DNA of 64,000 nt from Geobacteraceae bacterium (GCA_024281055.1 JAMXLF010000011.1:1-64000); one strand, 5' to 3'. Numbered from the stretch's first letter, positions 56,068 through 64,000 are shown. Numbers and translations: made by a program. Notes: generated by a model not told the origin, from the letters alone.

Positions 56068-58878
56068 ATGGAATCTATAAAATCGCGCCTGGCGCAGCTG
56101 CGCGACAAAATCGCCGCCTTCGGCAAAGAGAATCTGGAGGAGATGCTCCACGCCGTGGCAGAAGGGATCCGACTGGTGGCGGAGAGAGACCGGATCCGGA
56201 TCTACCTGGAGGACCTGACCCGCGGCGCGCTTTCCTGCGTCTACGCGGCAGGACCCGCCGCCGCGGAGATCAAGGAGGTGACCTTCCCGATCATCTCCCG
56301 CGACGCAGTGGTTTCAACGGTCTTCGTCACCCAGTATTCCACAGAATTCCGCGACACCCGGGAGAAGGGGCTTCCACTCGACCGTGAGTTCGCCGCCCGC
56401 TTCGACATCGCCGCCACGTGCCTCATCCCCGTGGCAAGCATGGGTAAGTCCCTGGGGGTTATCTGCATTGATCAGGACCGCCCCGGCGAGATCGTCACCG
56501 GCCGGGGCAAGGCCCTCCTCGGCGAATTTATCGCGGCCGTGGGGGAGCGGCTCGACCATGCCCGCAAATACCATCAGCAGCTCCTCCTGGCACGCCGCGT
56601 GGAAGAGTACAAGAAGCGGGAGGCGGCAGGGTTCATGGTACGCTCAGCAGTGCGCCTCATCGACCGGCTCTCCCTCGCCTCGGTCCTTGTCCCGGTCACC
56701 GGCAGGGACGGGACCGAAACCCTCGCCATCCTCGCCAGCCATTCCGAAGACCTGTCGCTCAAGGCCCAATACGACGAGCTGGGGGCCATCGGTCTGCAAA
56801 GGGGAAAGTCTCTCATATCCCGCTATCTTGATGACCACGCGGTCATCACCGATGAGCGGCTGACCCGGCCACTCTTTTTCCCCGACCTGACCCAGCAGAC
56901 CCTCCAGAAACGGGCACTCACCGAGCAGATGGCGCTCCGCTCCCTCTATGTCGTTCCCCGCTTCGACCCCGACACCCGTAAGGTTGTCTGCCTGGCCAAC
57001 TACTTCAGCCGCGAGGTCTACCGCTTTTCCGATTTCGAGATGGGGCTGCTGCAGACCCACGCTGAAATGGTGGAGCGGGTCATCCAGGAGATCGGCGGCG
57101 AACACCTGGAGATCAGGGTGCTGGCGGAGATCACCGACCTCCTCCAGGAGCGCAACGAAGAGCTGCAGCCCTTCCTCACCAAGGTTCTCTCCAAGGCCAC
57201 CGAGCTGATCGGGGCCGACACCGGGAGCATTGCCATTGTCCAGGAGCGCGACGGGGAGAAGTGGCTGGTGGTGGAGGACGACAACGGAAGCATCGTCGGG
57301 GCCAAGAACAAGGAGTGGCTCAAGAAGAACATCCCGCCGTTCCGCATCGGCGGCCACGAGCTTGCGCCGGAGGAGCGAAGCCTCACCGGCTACGTGGCCT
57401 GGACCAAGCAGCCGAAGATCATCGCCCGAGTGGAGGATGAGCAGGGGGGCGAGGGGTTCCACCGCTCCATGCACGAACTGATCAAGAGCGAGATCGCCGT
57501 GCCGGTCATCAGCGACGACGAGGTGATCGCCGTCATCTGCCTCAACTCCCGCCAGCCCGCCTACTTCACCGAGGAGCACAAGCGGATTCTGCAGATCATC
57601 GACCGCCTGACCAGCCGCCACATCTCGGACCTGCAGCGGATCGAGCGCCTGCAGGGGGAGGTAACGCGCCTGCGGACCGACGTGGCCTACAAGGACCCCC
57701 ACGTCTCCTCCTACCGCCTCGGCAACATCATCGGCAACAGTCAGAAGGCGCAGGAGATCGTCGATTTCATCAATACCGTGTCGGTCCCGCTCTTCAACCG
57801 CATCACCCTCTGGAGCAAGAACGTCCTCCAGGAGGCGACCATCGGCCTGCCGTCGATCCTGGTCCTCGGCCAGACCGGTTCCGGTAAGGAGTTCTTCTTC
57901 AATAACCTCTACAGCAAGCTGAACGAGATGTACCGCCTGGAGATCAACCCCTCCGGCGAGCTGCCGGTGAAAAAGAGCAATATCGCCGCCTACAGCGGCG
58001 AGCTCACCTACTCGGAGCTGTTCGGCCACAAGAAGGGGGCGTTCACCGGGGCCTACAGCGACCGCAAGGGAATCCTGGAGGAGGCCCAGGGGGGCGTTGT
58101 CTTCCTCGATGAGATCGGCGACGCCGACCCCAAGACCCAGGTGCAGCTGCTGCGCTTCCTCGACAACGGCGGCTTCGTGCGCCTGGGGGAGAACCAGGAG
58201 CGCTTCAGCCGGGTCCTCCTGGTGGCGGCCACGAACAAGAACCTCCAGGAGGAAATCGCCCGCGGGAACTTTCGCGAGGACCTCTACCACCGTCTCTCGG
58301 AGCTGTCGGTCCGGGTTCCCTCCCTCAATGAGCGGCGCGAGGACATCCCGGACCTCGCCACCCACTTCCTCGGCAAACTCTACCGGACCTACCGGGGCAA
58401 GGACGACCTCAAGGAGGACGCACCGCTCCTGACCGACGAGGCGAAGCAGGTCCTCGTCGGCCACCATTACCAGGGGAATATCCGCGAACTGCGGAGCATC
58501 CTCCTGCGGGCGCTCTTCTTCAGGAAGGGGATGGCGGTGACCGCGGACGATATCCGGCAGGGGATCAACGACGGCATGCGCGGCGCCGCGGCAAGCGCTT
58601 CCCAGGAACTGAACGAGCGGGTCGCCGCCGAGATCATGGCACGGATCGAAAAAGACCGAGACTTCTGGGAGGAGGTCTATGAGCCGTACTCACAGAACCT
58701 CATCTCCCGTGACGTGGTGCGGCTGGTCATCGACAAGGGACGGGTGGCGGCAGGTGGGGGACTCCCCCAGGTGGCCCGCTACCTGAAGGCGGTGACCGGC
58801 GACGTGAGCGGCGACGAGGAGGAGCGGAAGCGGTTCTTCAGGTTCAAGAACTTTCTCTACAAGACGGTGAAGATATGA
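56068..58878 (+). CDS. GAF-domain sigma54-interacting AAA+ regulator, atypical
   Basis: The first roughly 560 residues hold probably three GAF-type sensor modules (for example VAERDRIRIYLEDLTRGALSCVY, CLIPVASMGKSLGVICIDQDRPG, ADTGSIAIVQERDGEKWLVVEDD). An AAA+ domain follows with Walker A LGQTGSGKE (~residue 604), the sigma54 contact loop GAFTGA (~658), Walker B VVFLDEIGD and FREDLYHRLSELSVRVP. The Walker A is unusual for this class (GESGTGKE is usual) and is followed by a 30-residue insertion. The C-terminus (ISRDVVRLVIDKGRVAAGGGLPQVARYLKAV) does not look like the normal Fis helix-turn-helix. GGTTGGC before the ATG is a weak ribosome site. Confidence 0.85.
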   Translation: MESIKSRLAQLRDKIAAFGKENLEEMLHAVAEGIRLVAERDRIRIYLEDLTRGALSCVYAAGPAAAEIKEVTFPIISRDAVVSTVFVTQYSTEFRDTREKGLPLDREFAARFDIAATCLIPVASMGKSLGVICIDQDRPGEIVTGRGKALLGEFIAAVGERLDHARKYHQQLLLARRVEEYKKREAAGFMVRSAVRLIDRLSLASVLVPVTGRDGTETLAILASHSEDLSLKAQYDELGAIGLQRGKSLISRYLDDHAVITDERLTRPLFFPDLTQQTLQKRALTEQMALRSLYVVPRFDPDTRKVVCLANYFSREVYRFSDFEMGLLQTHAEMVERVIQEIGGEHLEIRVLAEITDLLQERNEELQPFLTKVLSKATELIGADTGSIAIVQERDGEKWLVVEDDNGSIVGAKNKEWLKKNIPPFRIGGHELAPEERSLTGYVAWTKQPKIIARVEDEQGGEGFHRSMHELIKSEIAVPVISDDEVIAVICLNSRQPAYFTEEHKRILQIIDRLTSRHISDLQRIERLQGEVTRLRTDVAYKDPHVSSYRLGNIIGNSQKAQEIVDFINTVSVPLFNRITLWSKNVLQEATIGLPSILVLGQTGSGKEFFFNNLYSKLNEMYRLEINPSGELPVKKSNIAAYSGELTYSELFGHKKGAFTGAYSDRKGILEEAQGGVVFLDEIGDADPKTQVQLLRFLDNGGFVRLGENQERFSRVLLVAATNKNLQEEIARGNFREDLYHRLSELSVRVPSLNERREDIPDLATHFLGKLYRTYRGKDDLKEDAPLLTDEAKQVLVGHHYQGNIRELRSILLRALFFRKGMAVTADDIRQGINDGMRGAAASASQELNERVAAEIMARIEKDRDFWEEVYEPYSQNLISRDVVRLVIDKGRVAAGGGLPQVARYLKAVTGDVSGDEEERKRFFRFKNFLYKTVKI

Positions 58879-58929
58879 GGGGTTGAGTATGTGTGCAATA
58901 CTGAACCATGAAGTTTACTGCAGGTATAA

Positions 58930-59460
58930 TTAATGGACGGGACAAAAAGGAAAACTGGGTAGCTCAGCACACCGCATCAAACCGATAAACATCCCTATGT
59001 GCACTGCCATCTTACGGAGTATATCCGAAGTTCCTCTATAATCCCATTCTTCGTGCTGGAACTCTACCACTATTTCACCAGTTAATCCATCAACCAGCCT
59101 CGCTTGGACAGAAACCACATGCTTTCCAACCCACAAGAATTTTCCTTCCAAATAAATAGCGGCGTTATCATCAAAATCTCTATTTATGTTTACTGTATCA
59201 AAGAACTTTTTTGTCAATACAACACGTCCTATGTCTTCAGACAGCACTCTTGCTGCGTTCAAATAAATTGGATATATTTTCTCCTGATAATCAGTGTCTT
59301 TTCCTGGATATGCAAGTTCATCAATTACAAAATCTTTAATTATCAGTGTATCGTATTTAGTTATATTGGCTGGATGTGCGTACGGCAAGTTTGGGGGATG
59401 AATCTCGGCGCAACCGCTTAAAGTTAAACTTAGAAGCAGCATCACAAGCAATCGGTTCAT
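58930..59460 (-). CDS. AT-rich lipoprotein gene
   Basis: The 176-residue product begins MNRLLVMLLLSLTLSGCAEIHPP, with lipobox LSGC, so it is lipid-anchored. The body (DTLIIKDFVIDELAYPGKDTDYQEKIYP, AAIYLEGKFLWVGKHVVSVQARLVDGLTGEIVVEFQHEEWDYRGTSDILRKMAVHIGMFIG) resembles DUF4410-type lipoproteins, which probably assemble envelope structures; this is a loose match. Base composition is clearly lower in GC than the genes on either side, hinting at acquisition. Single gene. Confidence 0.75.
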   Translation of the reverse strand: MNRLLVMLLLSLTLSGCAEIHPPNLPYAHPANITKYDTLIIKDFVIDELAYPGKDTDYQEKIYPIYLNAARVLSEDIGRVVLTKKFFDTVNINRDFDDNAAIYLEGKFLWVGKHVVSVQARLVDGLTGEIVVEFQHEEWDYRGTSDILRKMAVHIGMFIGLMRCAELPSFPFCPVH

Positions 59461-59527
59461 TCTGATTCCTCACCTGAAACGGCAGCCGGTTTTTTGTTCC
59501 GTGACGGTCCCTGGTCTCAGCCCCAGA

Positions 59528-60265
59528 TCACCCTCTCCGCCGTAGATTGGCAAGGACCTCATCCCGGGACAACTCCTTCTTCCGGACCAGGTGCTCGATC
59601 TGCCGGCTCATGGCCATCCGCTCCCCATCCTTCATGTTCTCCTTGAGGAGGACGAACACCGGGATGTTCCGGGTCTGGGGATAGAGGCGCAACCGCTCGA
59701 GGAGTTCGAAAACGACCATGTCGGGAAGCATGAGCGCGCAGAAGATCAGGTATTGATGCCCGGTCGTCGCCAGGGCCACGGCTTCCTTCCCGGTGTAAGC
59801 GTTGACCACCTCGTAGCCGAGTTGTTCCAGAGCTCTGGCAATGGTTTCTTCCCCCTTGCGGGAGATGATGAGTGCCTGGAGGTCGTAATCCTCGGTATCT
59901 TCCGTCAGGCCGAGTACCGCCAGCCGCTCTGCCACGTAACCGTTATCGGGAGGAAGGGTAAAGAAACCAGCCACCGGAAAGACCCCGCCGACTTTCCCTT
60001 CCTCGCTCAGATGAACGAGCAGCACCGGGATGTCCCGGGTGGCCGGGTCGGCCTTGAGGCGCAAGAGCAGCCCCCACCCGTCTGTCGCGTGGGGCGAGAT
60101 GTCGAGGATGATCCCGAGCGGTCTGCCATCGGCAAGATCTTCGATAGCCGCCTGCCGCGCCCGGAAGCCACCCTGCGCCAAGTAGTCCAGGATAACAGCC
60201 CCCCGGTCCTTTTCCTTCCCCACTCCCAGGATCCAGAGCTCCCGTCCGTTCTCCGTTTCTGCCAT
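59528..60265 (-). CDS. Tandem receiver-like protein (partly degenerate)
   Basis: The 245-residue protein has two CheY-like modules. The first keeps an aspartate in GIILDISPHATDGWGLLLRLKADPATRDIPVLLVHL. The second reads YLIFCALMLPDMVVFELLERLRLYPQTRNIPVFVLLK, with Ala where the phosphoacceptor Asp belongs, so it should not be phosphorylated. There is no output domain. The ATG at 60265 begins MAETENGRELWILGVGKEKDRG; the extension to 60337 is not conserved. Divergent to the DUF362 gene. Confidence 0.75.
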   Translation of the reverse strand: MAETENGRELWILGVGKEKDRGAVILDYLAQGGFRARQAAIEDLADGRPLGIILDISPHATDGWGLLLRLKADPATRDIPVLLVHLSEEGKVGGVFPVAGFFTLPPDNGYVAERLAVLGLTEDTEDYDLQALIISRKGEETIARALEQLGYEVVNAYTGKEAVALATTGHQYLIFCALMLPDMVVFELLERLRLYPQTRNIPVFVLLKENMKDGERMAMSRQIEHLVRKKELSRDEVLANLRRRG

Positions 60266-60406
60266 GTCAGCTCCCGTCAGCCTGCCGTTATTGCAGCTTC
60301 TAATTAAACTAGATACCACATTTCCCGCCAATGGCAAGTAAATTCTTCCCCCTGCCCCTTACAACCGCTTGATAGTCAACGCTTTGTGTGGTAGCGTTCT
60401 CAAAAC

Positions 60407-60478
60407 CGTGAAAGGTGAATGGTGAAAGGTGAATAACGAATCGATTCACCCTTCACCGTTCACCCTTCACCATTCACG
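60407..60478. repeat. Inverted heptamer array 4 (GGTGAAN-type)
   Basis: CGTGAAA, GGTGAAT, GGTGAAA, GGTGAAT, AACGAAT (60407-60441), a two-base centre, then ATTCACC, CTTCACC, GTTCACC, CTTCACC, ATTCACG (60444-60478). Five units face five. It ends three bases before the ribosome site of the DUF362 gene. Confidence 0.88.
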
Positions 60479-60496
60479 TCTTGGGGGGTACCACGA

Positions 60497-61603
60497 ATGA
60501 CCAGCAAAGTATACTTCGCCGACATGCGGGCGGGACACAAGGAAAACCTCTTTACCAAGATCGGCGGACTGCTCGCGAGCTGCGACATTCGGGAGACGAT
60601 CGCCAACGGCGACCTGGTCGCGGTAAAGGTCCACTTCGGCGAACGGGGGAACCACACCTTCGTCCGCCCCATTTTTGTAAGACGGGTGGTGGACGAGATC
60701 AAGGCATGCGGCGGAAGCCCCTTTCTCACCGACTCCTCCACCCTCTATCCCGGGGAGCGCAAGGAGGCGGTCTCGGCCTTGGTCAACGCCATAGAAAACG
60801 GTTTTGCCTTCGCCGTGGTCGGCGCGCCGCTCATCATGGGCGACGGCCTGCGGGGGCATACGGCCGTGCCGGTCGAGATCGCCGGCGAGATTCTGGACAG
60901 GGTGAGTATCGGTGCGGAGATCGCCGAGGCCGATGCCCTTGTGGCGGTCTCCCACTTCAAGTGCCACGAACTAACCGGTTTCGGCGGCGCCCTGAAGAAC
61001 CTCGGCATGGGGTGTGCGAGCCGCGAGGGAAAGCTCGTCCAGCACTCCAACGTAGCTCCGGTCGTGGCGGAGAAATACTGCAGCGGCTGCGCCCTCTGCC
61101 TGAAAGCCTGCGTCCACGATGCCATCGCCATCATCGAGGGGAGCGCCCGGATCGACCCGGCCAAATGCGCCGGCTGCGGCCGCTGCATCACCGCCTGCCA
61201 GAAAAAAGCGATCCAGGTCCAGTGGAACGAGGCCACCCCCCTCGTCATGAAGAAGATGTGCGAATACGCGCTCGGCGCGGTCCGGGGGAAAGAGGGGAAA
61301 TGCCTCTACCTCAATTTCATCACCCAGGTCTCCCCTGCCTGCGACTGCTATGGCCACGCCGATGCCCCTATCGTCAACGACATCGGCATCTGCGCGTCCA
61401 CCGACCCGGTCGCCCTCGACCAAGCCTGCGCCGACTTGGTGAACGCGGCGCCGGGCAACCCGAACACCGCCCTTGCCAGCGGCCATGAGCCGGGAGGAGA
61501 CAAGTTCCGCGGGGTGCACCCCGACATCGACTGGGAGATCCAGCTGGAGCACGGGGAAAAATTGGGGATGGGAATGCGAAAGTACGAGTTGGTGAGAATC
61601 TGA
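60497..61603 (+). CDS. DUF362-domain iron-sulfur protein
   Basis: The 368-residue protein opens with a DUF362 domain (KVYFADMRAGHKENLFTKIGGLL, VAVKVHFGERGNHTFVRPIFVRRVVDEIKACGG, AVSHFKCHELTGFGGALKNLGMGCASREGK) and carries two [4Fe-4S] motifs in its middle, CSGCALCLKACVHDAI and CAGCGRCITACQKKAI. This architecture is common in anaerobes; the reaction is not known with certainty, but electron transfer is likely. GGGGGGTACCACGA before the ATG is its ribosome site, immediately after the heptamer array. Confidence 0.9.
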   Translation: MTSKVYFADMRAGHKENLFTKIGGLLASCDIRETIANGDLVAVKVHFGERGNHTFVRPIFVRRVVDEIKACGGSPFLTDSSTLYPGERKEAVSALVNAIENGFAFAVVGAPLIMGDGLRGHTAVPVEIAGEILDRVSIGAEIAEADALVAVSHFKCHELTGFGGALKNLGMGCASREGKLVQHSNVAPVVAEKYCSGCALCLKACVHDAIAIIEGSARIDPAKCAGCGRCITACQKKAIQVQWNEATPLVMKKMCEYALGAVRGKEGKCLYLNFITQVSPACDCYGHADAPIVNDIGICASTDPVALDQACADLVNAAPGNPNTALASGHEPGGDKFRGVHPDIDWEIQLEHGEKLGMGMRKYELVRI

Positions 61604-61682
61604 GGAGGCAATCAGCCGATTGTCCGGTATTTTTGATTCCGTGTGTCAATCAGGGAGGCGCATAGAGTTTCTTCCCGGCTAT

Positions 61683-61958
61683 CTACGCTACCCGAATTTC
61701 CACCTTGCCGTCCACAGCCTTGGCGTAGCGCTGCAAAGAACGGAGACTCGGCATAGGGTGTCCCGATTCAAGACGGGCCACGACCGATTGAGTGGTTCCC
61801 ATCCGTTTGGCGACCTCTTCCTGAGTGAGATGTGCCCGCTTCCTGGCCTCGATCAGTTGAGAAGCCAAGGCAAATTCATCTTCCAGGCGGACGAACTCGG
61901 TGCGGAATTCCTCATTTTGCAGCAGTTCCTTTTTCACTTCGGACATTTTCTTACCCAT
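61683..61958 (-). CDS. higA: HigA-type antitoxin (XRE helix-turn-helix)
   Basis: The 91-residue protein contains a Cro/XRE domain, SQLIEARKRAHLTQEEVAKRMGTTQSVVARLESG, with a short acidic N-terminal helix expected to bind the toxin. It overlaps the upstream toxin gene by eight bases (ATGGGTAA), giving the toxin-first order typical of higBA. The family normally represses its own operon through palindromic operators. Confidence 0.9.
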   Translation of the reverse strand: MGKKMSEVKKELLQNEEFRTEFVRLEDEFALASQLIEARKRAHLTQEEVAKRMGTTQSVVARLESGHPMPSLRSLQRYAKAVDGKVEIRVA

Positions 61959-62286
61959 GATCGATCTCCTTTAATCGCGACAGCGCAATGGCTATCTCCT
62001 TTGGGGGCGTTTTTTGACTCTTCTTCACGAATACCCGCAGGATCACCACCCGCCTGCCGACAACGGCAACATACAACGCCCTGGCAATGCCGCTTTTGCC
62101 CTTTCCACGAATTTCCCACAGCTTGTCTTGCAGATGCCGTAGATAGGGCATCCCCAAGTGCTCCAAACCGTATGTCTCGATAAGATCCGTGATGCGAACC
62201 AGACGTGCTTGAATATCCCTGGGAAGGTCGAGAAACTCCGCCTCAACGGTGTCATTCAGGAATTCTACGGTCCAATGTGACTTCAT
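61951..62286 (-). CDS. higB: HigB/RelE-like toxin (phage Gp49-like family)
   Basis: The 111-residue protein begins MKSHWTVEFLNDTVEAEFLDLPRDIQARLVRITDLIETYGL, and continues YLRHLQDKLWEIRGKGKSGIARALYVAVVGRRVVILRVFVKKSQKTPPKEIAIALSR, matching the Gp49-like/HigB RelE superfamily. Such toxins cleave mRNA on the ribosome. Basic residues of the active cleft (R, K clusters) are kept. The -10 box ends six bases before the ATG, so the mRNA may be leaderless. Confidence 0.9.
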   Translation of the reverse strand: MKSHWTVEFLNDTVEAEFLDLPRDIQARLVRITDLIETYGLEHLGMPYLRHLQDKLWEIRGKGKSGIARALYVAVVGRRVVILRVFVKKSQKTPPKEIAIALSRLKEIDHG

Positions 62287-62322
62287 GATAGTACTATAGC
62301 AAAATTGCGATATTTTGTCCAA
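62287..62322 (-). promoter_or_regulatory. higBA promoter with overlapping palindrome
   Basis: On the minus strand TTGGAC (62317-62322), 18 bases and TATAGT (62293-62298). ATAGTACTAT, a perfect palindrome, overlaps the -10 box. The ATG follows the -10 box by six bases. Confidence 0.65.
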
Positions 62323-62461
62323 GAGGATTTCGTTGCCTTTTCCATCCTGACCTCGCAACCTTTCTCCCTCACGGTCGGGGGCTGACCCCGCTGGCGCCTT
62401 CTGCCGCCACTACCGGTCGGGACAGAGGGGACAGAGTAACTGTGACTGTAGTGTATATTTC

Positions 62462-63808
62462 CTACTCTCCGTAACGTGCCCAAAAGCTGCTCTTGCGGCC
62501 ATGGTGCAGCCGTAAACCCGCCACATAAGCGGCATGGGATTCCATCGAACGCCAGTCGCGTATTGTTGCGGCAAGCTTGTCGAGCCTTCGCAGATAACGG
62601 ACCCCGTGGAGATAGATTCTGGTCTGCGCCCGGCGCAGAATCGAATCGAGGAGCGCCCGATAAAGCAGGGATGCGCACTGAGAGCGGCCGTTCTGCTCCA
62701 TGGCTTCTGCCAGCGGGACGAGCCCACTGTAGTCGTCGCCGTTAAGCCGCTCGGCATGCTTGAACAGATAGGCTTCTGCCGCGTCGAACCGTTCTATTGC
62801 CACCAGAAAGGCCGCATCGACGGTCGAGAACCTCTCTCCCCCAAGAATGGCCGTCGTTTCACCCGCCAGGACTTCATCCTTCCGGTCGGCACCGATAACC
62901 GCCAGCAATCGTCGCAATGAGGCAAGGCTGCGACATCTCCTGAACATCCGCCAGGCAACTTCTGCCTGTTCTGTCCGGTTTCCCAGCCGCCCATGGACCT
63001 CAAGCAGCAGTTCGTCATGCTCGTCCGCATAATGGCTCTCCGTTGCCGGGCACTTTCCCAGCCACGTCAGGGCCATCTGCGCGTCGCCACTCTCCAAGTA
63101 GACACGGGCGATATCCACGCAGGCGGCCGTGGAGAGGCTTCCCCAGAAGGCGAGACGGGTCCGCTCGAACAGCGGGGCATCCTTCAGTTGGCGGGCCAGG
63201 GACTCCACCAGCCGTAGCCAGTGTCGTCTCACGTACTCATCGCTCTCCTTGTCGGCCAGCATCTGGAAACGTGTTACCAGGTTACGCATGACCGGCTCCG
63301 GCAGATACTCCGCAGCAGCGTCGATCAAGGCATCCCGCACGCCGTAATCGTCTTTCCGGCTCACCTTGAGCACCAGCTTACCCAGCCACTCCTTGTCAAC
63401 GCAGCGGGAAGCGTAGGCAACGAAAAGCTCTCGGGCGTCGAAACGGAAGACGTCCCCCACATGACCGCTGGAGTCGTCGCAGTTACCCAGCGCCCCGCTG
63501 TCGCACTCATAGAAGGCGGCCACCAGTTCCGCACCCGTTCGGGGATCGGTGACCGCAGCCTGCAAATCCTCCAGGAGATCGTTAAGCTTCCGGGCAAAAG
63601 CCGCGGATTCGCCCCAACGGATAAAACGGCGGCTCCGCTTGAGGCCGGTCAGCTTGACCTTGAAGCGCTTGATGTTTTCTTCCGGTGTAGCAACCATTCG
63701 CTCCACCATATTGTCCGCAGCATCATTTCGCCGCGCCAGCTCCATCAGGACGTCCGCCAGCCGTTTTGCGCCCATTGCCGCCAGCTTCTCTCTATGATCA
63801 GAACGCAT
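62462..63808 (-). CDS. DUF6880-like helical repeat protein
   Basis: The protein (448 aa from the ATG at 63808, MRSDHREKLAAMGAKRLADVLMELARRND) is mostly alpha-helical with TPR-like stretches (ACVDIARVYLESGDAQMALTWLGKCP, LLLEVHGRLGNRTEQAEVAWRMFRR). It ends LHGVRYLRRLDKLAATIRDWRSMESHAAYVAGLRLHHGRKSSFWARYGE. That ending is, as far as I recall, characteristic of DUF6880, a family of unknown function. A GTG at 63838 would add ten residues. GGAGGCACTCCTG precedes the ATG. Confidence 0.78.
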   Translation of the reverse strand: MRSDHREKLAAMGAKRLADVLMELARRNDAADNMVERMVATPEENIKRFKVKLTGLKRSRRFIRWGESAAFARKLNDLLEDLQAAVTDPRTGAELVAAFYECDSGALGNCDDSSGHVGDVFRFDARELFVAYASRCVDKEWLGKLVLKVSRKDDYGVRDALIDAAAEYLPEPVMRNLVTRFQMLADKESDEYVRRHWLRLVESLARQLKDAPLFERTRLAFWGSLSTAACVDIARVYLESGDAQMALTWLGKCPATESHYADEHDELLLEVHGRLGNRTEQAEVAWRMFRRCRSLASLRRLLAVIGADRKDEVLAGETTAILGGERFSTVDAAFLVAIERFDAAEAYLFKHAERLNGDDYSGLVPLAEAMEQNGRSQCASLLYRALLDSILRRAQTRIYLHGVRYLRRLDKLAATIRDWRSMESHAAYVAGLRLHHGRKSSFWARYGE

Positions 63809-63904
63809 CAGGAGTGCCTCCGGTTGCCCTGCGACCACCTGTCGATCAACTCGGTCGCCGACGGATGGCGAAGATGGGTGAGGAAAAGATGCTCGCTACC
63901 CTTC

Positions 63905-64000
63905 TCATTCCAAAGCGCCGAGAAGCATCTTGATAACACGGATGAACTCTCTCCCCTCTTCCAGCTTCAATGACGCAACCGGCTCGACGATCTCCTCGTC
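63905..64000 (-). CDS. C-terminal end of an unidentified protein (cut by window edge)
   Basis: The last 31 codons read DEEIVEPVASLKLEEGREFI and then RVIKMLLGALE before a stop. The frame is open to the window edge and lies about 100 bases upstream of the DUF6880-like gene on the same strand, so the two may form an operon. Too little is present to name a family. Confidence 0.5.
   Translation of the reverse strand, partial: DEEIVEPVASLKLEEGREFIRVIKMLLGALE

Noticed and set aside
59104-59421. A 105-codon plus-strand frame inside the AT-rich lipoprotein gene
   Set aside because: It is antisense to a protein with a clear signal and lipobox, has no ribosome site and shows no domain.
40864-60478. 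Reading the heptamer arrays as CRISPR arrays
   Set aside because: Units are 7 bases, contiguous and inverted around a centre, with no spacers of 30 bases and no cas genes.
62340-62461. A mobile-element remnant around GGGGACAGAGTAACTGT between higBA and the DUF6880-like gene
   Set aside because: The phrase resembles ends seen near REP-type transposases, but no partner repeat or transposase fragment is present in the window.

Overview
The window looks like chromosome from a member of the Geobacteraceae (Desulfuromonadales/Desulfobacterota, Geobacter sensu lato). The GC content is high, and a seven-heme c-type cytochrome plus b-type cytochrome operon resembles the Geobacter CbcBA inner-membrane quinol oxidase. 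Several paralogue-rich signalling families (HEAT/HD-GYP, PilZ, GAF-sigma54) and the gene orders dapF-HIT-nfo-ACT and rpsF-rpsR-DUF2232-rplI / ychF-pth-rplY-prs-tRNA-Gln-ispE also fit that group. Assignment to a species is not attempted.

Layout. 1-2200: tail of an IS630-like transposase, cysK and an Rrf2 regulator carrying three cysteines. 2300-9600: a dense forward run (dapF, HIT protein, nfo, ACT protein, macrodomain protein, dtd, DUF2400 protein, pabB-pabC fusion, 3-hydroxyacid-type dehydrogenase), mostly with 4-base overlaps. 9650-12811: a degenerate HD-GYP protein and a HEAT-repeat partner on the minus strand. 13116-15929: typA and a bamD-like lipoprotein. 16130-19683: a sigma54-type promoter followed by six genes ending in the cytochrome c/b module and closed by a strong terminator. 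19900-23360: PilZ protein, cold-shock protein, pyruvate phosphate dikinase. 23550-36700: a long minus-strand housekeeping block (glyS, glyQ, ribosomal proteins, ychF, pth, rplY, prs, tRNA-Gln, ispE, clpB). 36850-39950: ferredoxin, ilvE, an exported protein and rpoH under a perfect CIRCE operator. 40063-49868: sulfur assimilation and methionine entry (MoeB-like protein, a decapitated JAMM peptidase, sulfite reductase, TusA, an unknown protein, DASS anion transporter, APS reductase, cysD, cysN, then a SAM-I riboswitch and metX). 49889-58878: glycosyltransferase, PhnP-like hydrolase, a large unknown protein, GDP-mannose dehydratase and GDP-fucose synthase, and a GAF/sigma54 activator. 58930-64000: a more accessory tail with an AT-rich lipoprotein, tandem receiver-like protein, DUF362 ferredoxin, HigBA-type toxin-antitoxin and a DUF6880-like protein.

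How it works together. The sulfur genes form a complete sulfate-to-sulfide route: DASS importer, CysDN making APS, an iron-sulfur APS reductase, a ferredoxin-bearing small sulfite reductase, TusA as sulfur carrier, and cysK at the far left using the sulfide. Two of its promoters share a 16-base motif (TATACACCAT.ATAAT-like), so they probably form one regulon.

The most unusual signal is intergenic. Four loci (40864-40968, 45821-45890, 49850-49922, 60407-60478) are inverted arrays of degenerate 7-base units, each with its own heptamer sequence but the same architecture. Two of them supply the last codons of neighbouring genes and one abuts a truncated gene. They sit beside two other repeat classes: GTAGGGGC...GCCCCTAC double hairpins and a roughly 110-base palindromic element with the core CTGGAGGTACGCCGCA. 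I cannot name a mechanism for the heptamer arrays and consider them the best candidate here for something undescribed.
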